54,832 nt of DNA, taken from assembly GCA_020725175.1 (NCBI GenBank), contig DYFM01000010.1, positions 1 through 54,832 on the forward strand, written 5' to 3'. Positions 47,676 through 54,832 of this stretch are shown one piece after another. Numbering within the stretch: position 1 is the stretch's first letter; every line of letters starts with the position of its first letter. The position numbers and the translations under genes are program-made. Source of the DNA: Candidatus Paceibacter sp. (GTDB lineage: Bacteria > Patescibacteriota > Patescibacteriia > Magasanikbacterales > UBA922). A model generated the notes under the pieces. The model had not been told where the DNA came from. It did not search any database and saw nothing but the letters and a program-made list of their open reading frames with translations.

Positions 47676-49484
47676 ATGGCAAAGATAAAAGACATTTCAA
47701 AAGTACTTCGTCCAAGGGAGAAATTTCTCCAAAAAGGACCAAATGCACTTTCTAAAAGTGATCTTTTAGCTATTGTTTTAGGAAGTGGAATAAAAGGAAA
47801 AAATGTTCAAGAACTTGCACAGCAGATTGTCAAAAAATTTAGTGATAATTTTTTAGATGTTACTGTTGATGACTTACAAACAGTTGATGGAATAGGTCCA
47901 GCAAAAGCCTTACAAATTGCTTCGGCAATCGCTTTGGTAAAAAGATATTATGAAGAAAAGAACGGAAAAGAAATTGTTATTAAAAATTCAAAAAATGTTT
48001 TGAATTTAACTTATGATTTGAGAGAAAAGAAAAAAGAATATTTGGTTTGCTTATATCTCAATGCAAGAAATGTTTTAATTAAGAAAGAAACAATAAGTGT
48101 TGGTTTACTTGATAAAAGTTTACTTCATCCAAGAGAAATTTTTCATCCTGCGGTTGAGTTAAATTCTGCAAGCATAATTTTAGTTCACAATCACCCTTCG
48201 GGGAATTCTACACCAAGTGAAAAAGATAAGGAAGTTGTTAAAAAAATAGCACAAGCAGGAGAACTTATGGGGATTCCTGTAATTGATTTTTTGATTACTT
48301 CTGAAAAAGACGATTACAGTTTTTTTGAAGAACTAAAAGATCAAAACAGAAGTTTTGATTATGTTGCTGACGGAGTACAAGGAACTTTGTTTGATTATTT
48401 GGAGATTGAAAAATCAGCTTATAATGTAAGTGTTCAAAAAATAGACAAAGTCTATTTTCAACCAACACAAACAAAAAATAATTTTTTCCAATTACAAAAT
48501 CGTAGATATTTGGGAAATAAGTATAAATTACTCGGTTTTATTGAAGATATAATTTCTGAAAAGTGTGGAGATATAAAATCTTTTTGCGATATTTTTTCTG
48601 GAACCGGTGTCGTTGGGGAAAGATTTAACAATGGAGAAATTAAAATTATTTCTAACGATTTACTTAATGCAAACTATGTTTGTTTAAAAGCATTTTTAGG
48701 ATCAAAAGAAAATATTGAAGAAAATATTGTTGAGAAAATAAATCATCTAAACAACTTGAAAGCAAAAGAAGAAAATTATTTTTCAGAGCATTTTGGAGGG
48801 ACATTTTTTACAATTGAGAATGCAAAAAAAATTGGTGCAATTCGTGAAGAAATAGAAAAAATTGCAAAAAATGAAGAAGAAAAAAATATTTTACTTTGTT
48901 CTTTGATTTATGCCGTCGATAAAGTTGCAAATACAGTTGGTCATTATGATGCTTTTAGAAAAAAACTTGATTCTGTTCAGCCTTTAAATCTTTTAATTCC
49001 TGATATTGACTATTCCCATAATTCACAAAATGAGGTTTACAATGAAGATTCAAATTCATTAATTCGTAAAATTTCTTGTGATGTTTTGTATATAGACCCT
49101 CCTTATAATTCAAGGCAATATTGCGATGCTTATCATCTTTTAGAAAATTTATCAGAATGGAAAAAGCCAAAAGTCGAGGGGATTGGAAAAAAAATGGATC
49201 GTTCACACATTAAAAGTGCTTATTGTTTAAAGAATGCAACACAGGCTTTTGAAGATTTAATTAGAAATGCAAATTGTAAACACATTTTGTTATCATATAA
49301 CAATACAGCAGATTCAAAAGATGATCGCTCTAATGCTAGAATGAAAGATGATGATATTATTAGAATTTTGAAAGAAAAAGGAGAAATTGAAATCTTTGAA
49401 AAAGATTATAAAGCATTTACCACTGGAAAAAGTGATGGAGAAGGAAATGCTGAAAGAATATTTTATTGTAAAGTAACTAAATAA
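47676..49484 (+). CDS. RadC (JAB) - D12-class adenine-specific DNA methyltransferase fusion
   Basis: N-terminal RadC (VDGIGPAKALQIASAI, VHNHPSGNSTPSEKD) and C-terminal MTase (CDIFSGTGVVGERF, VLYIDPPYNSRQYCDAYHLLENL). Confidence 0.92.
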   Translation: MAKIKDISKVLRPREKFLQKGPNALSKSDLLAIVLGSGIKGKNVQELAQQIVKKFSDNFLDVTVDDLQTVDGIGPAKALQIASAIALVKRYYEEKNGKEIVIKNSKNVLNLTYDLREKKKEYLVCLYLNARNVLIKKETISVGLLDKSLLHPREIFHPAVELNSASIILVHNHPSGNSTPSEKDKEVVKKIAQAGELMGIPVIDFLITSEKDDYSFFEELKDQNRSFDYVADGVQGTLFDYLEIEKSAYNVSVQKIDKVYFQPTQTKNNFFQLQNRRYLGNKYKLLGFIEDIISEKCGDIKSFCDIFSGTGVVGERFNNGEIKIISNDLLNANYVCLKAFLGSKENIEENIVEKINHLNNLKAKEENYFSEHFGGTFFTIENAKKIGAIREEIEKIAKNEEEKNILLCSLIYAVDKVANTVGHYDAFRKKLDSVQPLNLLIPDIDYSHNSQNEVYNEDSNSLIRKISCDVLYIDPPYNSRQYCDAYHLLENLSEWKKPKVEGIGKKMDRSHIKSAYCLKNATQAFEDLIRNANCKHILLSYNNTADSKDDRSNARMKDDDIIRILKEKGEIEIFEKDYKAFTTGKSDGEGNAERIFYCKVTK

Positions 49485-49486
49485 TT

Positions 49487-51304
49487 ATGAAAAAACCTTG
49501 GTCAATAACAACAACTTTAAGAAATCCTGAAAGATTAAGGAGTTTTCTAATAGTTCTAAAACAATTAGAAGGAGAAAGCTGGAATTTGGAGAATCAAAGA
49601 AAATTCCAAGTCTTGCTTATAAAAGAAAGAGTTTACGGATACGGAAGTACACAATTTTATAATGGTTTAGCCAAAGAACAGATTGATTTGATTGACGATC
49701 AAACAAAAGAAATTTCTTTTGAGAAAGCGGAAGAAATTTTTAATGCAAAAAATTATGAAGATCCTGCAATGAGAGGAAGACAGTCTATAAATCCCCTTAA
49801 AAAAATCGGTCTTGTTGTTATCAAAAATGAAAAAATATTTATTACCAGTTTAGGAAAATTATTTTTGCAAGATGATTTTGATTTAGGAGAAATATTTTTT
49901 AGAAGTTTTATAAAATGGCAATTACCAAATCCTGATTCATCAGATTATAAACTTGAAGATGGCTACAATATAAAACCTTTTATTGGAGTTTTACACTTAA
50001 TAAATCAAGTAAATCAAAAATCTTTAGAAAATGGAGAAAAGGCAAAAGGAATTAGCAAACAAGAATTTTCTTTGTTTGCCCCAAGTCTTATAAATTTTCA
50101 AGATATTGAAAATTATGCAGATAAGATTTTACAATTAAGGGAACAACAAAAAGGAAAAAACAAGCAAGAACAAAAGCAAATTTTTGATAATTATAAAAAA
50201 GTTTTTGCTCAAGAATTTTTGGAAACAAGCAATCAAATAGAAATCAAAAAACTATTAAAAAACTTAAAAGATTATGGAGATAATGCCATAAGATATTTCC
50301 GCTTAACTCGTTTTCTTTTTATTCGTGGAGGTGGTTTTTATGTTGACTTAGAACCGAGAAGACAAGTAGAAATTGAGAATTTACTTGATTTTGATAATGC
50401 ATCATTTATAGAATTTGAAACAAAAGAACAATATTTAGATTATATTGCTGATATTTCAGAACCAAAATTACCTTGGGAATCAAAAGAAGAATACAAAAAA
50501 ATTCTTTCAAAACTTATTGAAGATATTAAAACATATGAAGAAAATTTGAATATTGAAGCAAAAGAAATTGTGAATTATCAAAATTTCAATGAAGAAGAAT
50601 TGAAAAAGTATATTTCAGATTTAAGACAATACAGAAGAGAACTACAAAATGAAGAAAATCATCAAAACTCACAAGAATTAGATCAAATAAATGATTATAT
50701 TGAAAAACTAGAGAATATTTTTGATTTTGATGATAGACCAATTTTACTAGAAAAGTTATCTACTCTAGGGCTTAATGCTTTAAATGATGCTTTAAAAATA
50801 AAACCAAATTATCCTGTTGGAGATGATAATGAACCAACTTTTACAGCTCCTGCAAATACTCCTGATATTGAATGTTATTATCATGGATTTAATGCTATTT
50901 GCGAAGTAACAATGTTAAAAAGTCGTGATCAATGGTACAATGAGGGGCAACCAGTAATGAGGCATTTAAGAGATTTTGAAAATCAAAATAACGATAAAAA
51001 ATCGTATTGTTTATTTATAGCTCCAACCATTCATAGAGATACACTCAATACTTTTTGGATGGCAGTAAAATATGAATATGAAGGACAAAAACAAAATATT
51101 ATTCCTTTAACCATCAATAATTTTACACAGCTTTTGAAAATTCTTGTTGAAATCAAAAAACAAGGAAAATTTTTGAAACACAGTGAAATTTCTCGTTTAT
51201 ATGACGAAATCGTAAATAATTCTCAGAATTTTACAGATTCAAACGAGTGGCTTAATGAAATTCCAAATACTATTGATTCTTGGCGAAAGAGTCTTGCTTT
51301 TTAA
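49487..51304 (+). CDS. AlwI-family type II restriction endonuclease
   Basis: 605 aa; KPWSITTTLRNPERLRSFLIVLKQLEGESWN N-terminus typical of AlwI-family proteins. Confidence 0.85.
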   Translation: MKKPWSITTTLRNPERLRSFLIVLKQLEGESWNLENQRKFQVLLIKERVYGYGSTQFYNGLAKEQIDLIDDQTKEISFEKAEEIFNAKNYEDPAMRGRQSINPLKKIGLVVIKNEKIFITSLGKLFLQDDFDLGEIFFRSFIKWQLPNPDSSDYKLEDGYNIKPFIGVLHLINQVNQKSLENGEKAKGISKQEFSLFAPSLINFQDIENYADKILQLREQQKGKNKQEQKQIFDNYKKVFAQEFLETSNQIEIKKLLKNLKDYGDNAIRYFRLTRFLFIRGGGFYVDLEPRRQVEIENLLDFDNASFIEFETKEQYLDYIADISEPKLPWESKEEYKKILSKLIEDIKTYEENLNIEAKEIVNYQNFNEEELKKYISDLRQYRRELQNEENHQNSQELDQINDYIEKLENIFDFDDRPILLEKLSTLGLNALNDALKIKPNYPVGDDNEPTFTAPANTPDIECYYHGFNAICEVTMLKSRDQWYNEGQPVMRHLRDFENQNNDKKSYCLFIAPTIHRDTLNTFWMAVKYEYEGQKQNIIPLTINNFTQLLKILVEIKKQGKFLKHSEISRLYDEIVNNSQNFTDSNEWLNEIPNTIDSWRKSLAF

Positions 51305-51320
51305 TTCTCAATAAAAACCT

Positions 51321-52091
51321 ATGAAAAAAAATATTATCTACAACGGAGATTGTACCGAAATATTAACAAAGAAAATTGAAGAAAATTCAATTGATCTTGT
51401 TTTTGCTGACCCTCCTTACAACCTTTCTGGAAATGGTTTGCACTGGAAAGGAAATAAAACAGGCGGAGATTGGTTTATGGTAAATGAGGAATGGGACAAA
51501 ATGACAGCTCCTGAATATATGCAATTTACGAGAAAATGGATTGCAGGTTGTCATAAAGCACTAAAAAACAACGGAGCAATCTATATTGCTTGTAGCTATC
51601 ACAATATCGGAGAGGTTATGATTGTTTTGAAACAGTTAGATTATAAAATAAATAATATCATCACTTGGTACAAAACAAATGCTATGCCAAACATGACAAG
51701 AAGAGTTTTTACACATGCAACAGAATTTGTTATTTGGGCAGTAAAAGGCAGTGGTTGGACTTTTAATTATGAAAAAATCAAAGAAATAAATCCTGAAAAA
51801 CAAAAAGACGGAACAGATAAGCAAATGAGAGATTTTTGGGAAATGCCTTTAGTTCAAGGAAAAGAAAGATTAAGAGGAGAAGACGGGAAAGCACTACACC
51901 CAACACAAAAACCCGAAGAAATGCTGAAAAGAATTATTATAGCAAGTTCAAACGAAGGAGATGTTGTTTTAGACCCATTTATGGGAAGTGGAACAACAGC
52001 TTTTGTTGCTCAAAAATATGGTCGTAATTTTATCGGAATTGAGAGAGAGAAAAAATATGTTGAAGCGACTAAGAAAAGATTAGGTTTATAA
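51321..52091 (+). CDS. Site-specific DNA methyltransferase (motif IV before motif I)
   Basis: DLVFADPPYNLSGNGLHWKGNKTGGDW early, HPTQKPEEML and LDPFMGSGTTAFVAQKYGRNFIGIERE late. Confidence 0.94.
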   Translation: MKKNIIYNGDCTEILTKKIEENSIDLVFADPPYNLSGNGLHWKGNKTGGDWFMVNEEWDKMTAPEYMQFTRKWIAGCHKALKNNGAIYIACSYHNIGEVMIVLKQLDYKINNIITWYKTNAMPNMTRRVFTHATEFVIWAVKGSGWTFNYEKIKEINPEKQKDGTDKQMRDFWEMPLVQGKERLRGEDGKALHPTQKPEEMLKRIIIASSNEGDVVLDPFMGSGTTAFVAQKYGRNFIGIEREKKYVEATKKRLGL

Positions 52092-52107
52092 AATTGCAAT
52101 TAAATAA

Positions 52108-54483
52108 ATGAAACTAAAAGCCATCAAAAAAATCAAAGATTACAAATCATTTCAAGATTTTTCTTGGGCTTCTTTTTTCAATTCTCAAGAATTTCACGAA
52201 ACAGCCAATATCTTTTATGGTGAAAACGGGGCAGGAAAAAGTTCACTTTGCAATATCCTAAAAAGTGTTTGTGAGAAAAAAACTTTTGCAATCAATCAAA
52301 TCCCTAATGAAATTTGCTTAAAGTTTGAAGATGGAGAATATAAGTTCCCAAACGGATCGAATATTTGGGATAAAAACAAAGACTCTGACGATTTTTTATT
52401 TTTTGATCATGAATTTGTGCATGACAATATTCACCTTGGAAATACTAGAGATACACAAGCAAATGGACAAGAACAAAAATCAGGGAAAATGATTATTGAA
52501 TTTGACGGTGAAGCAATAAAGCTCCGTGAAGCTCGCCAAAAAACGAAAAAAGCTAAAGAGGACAAAGATGAAGAAATAAAAAAATATAAAAACTATCACA
52601 AAGACACTTTGGATTTTTCACTTTCTGATGATGAAATCATCTTGTATGACACATATAAAGACAAAACGAAAGAAGAAATTACAGAACTAAAAAAAGAGCT
52701 TGCGAAAGAGAAAAAAGAAACAGAAAAGAAACTTGAAACCGACAAAGCAACAGCCAAACAAGTTAATGACATTCAGAACTCCATTTCCGAAATCAGTAAT
52801 GAAAACATAGAAATAGAACTAACAGAGCAATCTGCTTATCAAGATCTTTTCAATTTTGATCTAAAAGAACAAGTCCAGATACAAGCCGAGCAAGATTTAA
52901 TTACCAAAATCAGACAACATAAAGATTTTTTTCAAACTGGTATTGAAATAAGAGAGGAACACAAAAGCAAGTGTCCATTTTGCCAATCAGAAAATGAAGA
53001 AGAAAATATCGGAAAAATCATCAAGACCTATAATGATATTTTTGACGATACTTATAAAAAACAACTTCAAACATTTGGAACTAACAAAACAACACTGATT
53101 GAAGAATTGGAAGAAATTATCAATGCAGTTAAAAATTACGATCTCAGTTCGGTTTTTGTTGCTTTAAACGAACTTAATCAAAAATACAAAATCAAAAATA
53201 TTTATTCAGTCGAAGAACAAAAGAAATACACAAAACCGACAACAAGCAAAATTACAGATTTAAAGAAAAAAATCGAAAATTTAAAAAAGCCAAGCAATGA
53301 AGATATTGCAGAAATTTACAGCAAGGTAGAAAATGAATTTGATGCTTTAGAAACCTTTTTTAATGATATTTTCACATTTATTGATGAAAAAAATAAACTT
53401 ATCCGTAAATTTAAAACCGATAATACAGACGAGAAAATACAGCAAAGAATTACAGCCAACAGTCAAAAAATTAGTGAAAATGAATTAAAATTAGCTTTTT
53501 TCAACGAAAAGAAAATTGAGAAACAAAAGCAGAAAGAAGTCAAAGAAAAAGAGCTTGAGAGTATTCAAAAAGAATTTGATGAGTTGAAAACAAAACACGA
53601 TACAGCAAAAGAAGACTATGAAAAGTATTGTTCCGAAAAAGTATTTGAAAAAACCCTTAAAAAGATTGAAGAATATTTTGATAAATTCAAATTCAGCTTC
53701 AAATTGGAATTAAAAACAGAGAAAACAAGAAACAAAACAGAATTTCCTTTTGCTTTCAAGGTTTTAGATAACGAAGGAAACGAGAGAGATTTCAAAGAAG
53801 GTTTATCAGAAGGAGAGTTGCAAGTTTTATCATTGTGCTTTTTCTTCGCATTTCTCAATATGCAAACAAATCCTGAAAATAAAATTTTGGTATTAGATGA
53901 TCCGATAACAAGCCTTGATAACAATAATTTAAGCCATTTAGTTGATTTAATCACAGAAGAACACACAAAATTCTCTCAAACCTTTATTTTTAGTCATCAC
54001 AGAACATTTTTTAAGTTTCTGAGAAAGAGTTTTAAAACTGGAAAAGGTGATAACTTAGCTGATGAATACAATATTATTCGTAATAAGAAAGAATTAGGTG
54101 GAAGTTTTATTTGCAAAAGTTGTTCAACAAATTTCAAACAGAAGCTAAAAGATTTTGAGAAAAATATTTATAATAAAGCACAGCAGGGAATACCAATAAA
54201 TATTGAAATGAAAATTGTTGAATATGGGCAATATTTAAGATACGAAGTAGAGAAATTTATAAAAAACGATTTATTATTTTGGGAAGCTGATAGTCAATTT
54301 TCAAAAGCAATTAATGGGATAAAAAGTAGCAGAAATAGCATAACCGATGAAGATTTAGACAAAATCAATGAAATATATAAGTTTTGCAATTTGACAACTT
54401 CTCATGTAGATATTGGAGATGATCACGGACTAGGACAGCTAAAAGATAAAATCAGTGATTTTGTTCGGATAATTGGAGAATAA
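52108..54483 (+). CDS. AAA_13-type SMC-like ATPase with zinc-hook-like CPFC (RloC/PrrC-like)
   Basis: Walker A GENGAGKSSL, KCPFCQ in coiled coil, LSEGE signature, Walker B ILVLDDPITSLD. Confidence 0.85.
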   Translation: MKLKAIKKIKDYKSFQDFSWASFFNSQEFHETANIFYGENGAGKSSLCNILKSVCEKKTFAINQIPNEICLKFEDGEYKFPNGSNIWDKNKDSDDFLFFDHEFVHDNIHLGNTRDTQANGQEQKSGKMIIEFDGEAIKLREARQKTKKAKEDKDEEIKKYKNYHKDTLDFSLSDDEIILYDTYKDKTKEEITELKKELAKEKKETEKKLETDKATAKQVNDIQNSISEISNENIEIELTEQSAYQDLFNFDLKEQVQIQAEQDLITKIRQHKDFFQTGIEIREEHKSKCPFCQSENEEENIGKIIKTYNDIFDDTYKKQLQTFGTNKTTLIEELEEIINAVKNYDLSSVFVALNELNQKYKIKNIYSVEEQKKYTKPTTSKITDLKKKIENLKKPSNEDIAEIYSKVENEFDALETFFNDIFTFIDEKNKLIRKFKTDNTDEKIQQRITANSQKISENELKLAFFNEKKIEKQKQKEVKEKELESIQKEFDELKTKHDTAKEDYEKYCSEKVFEKTLKKIEEYFDKFKFSFKLELKTEKTRNKTEFPFAFKVLDNEGNERDFKEGLSEGELQVLSLCFFFAFLNMQTNPENKILVLDDPITSLDNNNLSHLVDLITEEHTKFSQTFIFSHHRTFFKFLRKSFKTGKGDNLADEYNIIRNKKELGGSFICKSCSTNFKQKLKDFEKNIYNKAQQGIPINIEMKIVEYGQYLRYEVEKFIKNDLLFWEADSQFSKAINGIKSSRNSITDEDLDKINEIYKFCNLTTSHVDIGDDHGLGQLKDKISDFVRIIGE

Positions 54484-54486
54484 ACC

Positions 54487-54541
54487 AAATAAAAGGCAAA
54501 AATTCATTCCCCTTAAACCCCTTTCTTTTTGCCTTTTATTT
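54487..54541. terminator. Perfect 16-bp inverted repeat / bidirectional terminator
   Basis: AAATAAAAGGCAAAAA / TTTTTGCCTTTTATTT with C-rich loop. Confidence 0.85.
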
Positions 54542-54551
54542 GCAGTAAGGT

Positions 54552-54600
54552 GTTTTAAAAAATGGAATTCACCCCTAACCCCTCTTCCATTTTTTAAAAC
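54552..54600. repeat. Second perfect 15-bp inverted repeat with C-rich loop
   Basis: GTTTTAAAAAATGGA-ATTCACCCCTAACCCCTCT-TCCATTTTTTAAAAC. Confidence 0.9.
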
Positions 54601-54601
54601 G

Positions 54602-54671
54602 GAAAAATCTTATTTTATAAACAATTAAATGAAAAAAGCAGAGTGAAAAAGAATAATAAGGAAAAAATGTA
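54602..54671 (-). repeat. Right imperfect terminal inverted repeat of the R-M island
   Basis: GAAAAATCTTATTTTATAAACAATTAAATGAAAAAAGCAGAGTGAAAAA...AAAAAATGTA, inverted match to 47420-47489. Confidence 0.8.
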
Positions 54672-54832
54672 CGCTTCGTCGCTCCGTTTCTCTCCGCTCC
54701 TTGCCCCGTTGCACTCTCGCCTTTTATTTTTCGATAAATTGAATAGAATAAGGATGAAAAATAAAAGACTCGGGTCATATAACTATCTATATCCCCGTCA
54801 AGAACATCTGTGGATAACAAAGAGGCCGTTTA

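Noticed and set aside
47676-48360. RadC as evidence for an integrative element with its own mobility gene
   Set aside because: RadC is associated with mobile elements but is not a transposase or integrase; no recombinase ORF was seen inside the TIRs.

Overview
The window looks like a chromosome segment from a Candidate Phyla Radiation (Patescibacteria/Parcubacteria-like) bacterium; the lineage is inferred from gene content and style, not from a search. Left end: a complete type V-A CRISPR system on the minus strand (cas12a-cas4-cas1-cas2, then an array of 9 identical 36-nt repeats that runs off the window edge). Middle: ordinary core genes (ftsK, rodZ-like, recA, spoIID-like, flippase and O-antigen ligase, thrS, ldh, rplK/nusG/secE, gyrB, rodA, rplY, gatB, a dTMP-synthesis cluster, rplA). 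Right end: an AT-rich restriction-modification island (RadC-D12 methyltransferase fusion, AlwI-like endonuclease, second methyltransferase, PrrC/RloC-like AAA ATPase). Main observations: (1) a structured leader in front of cas12a, with a consensus promoter, a strong terminator hairpin plus U6, and a competing upstream pairing, suggesting conditional termination (an RNA switch) controlling Cas12a; (2) a near-textbook T-box riboswitch upstream of thrS, with a dispersed repeat occupying the loop of its antiterminator; (3) the R-M island is bracketed by about 70-nt imperfect terminal inverted repeats and subterminal hairpins but encodes no transposase; (4) several families of dispersed hairpin repeats, one of which lies in frame inside the O-antigen ligase gene. 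secE (59 aa) is absent from the supplied ORF track but is clearly present. No tRNA or rRNA gene was recognised by eye.
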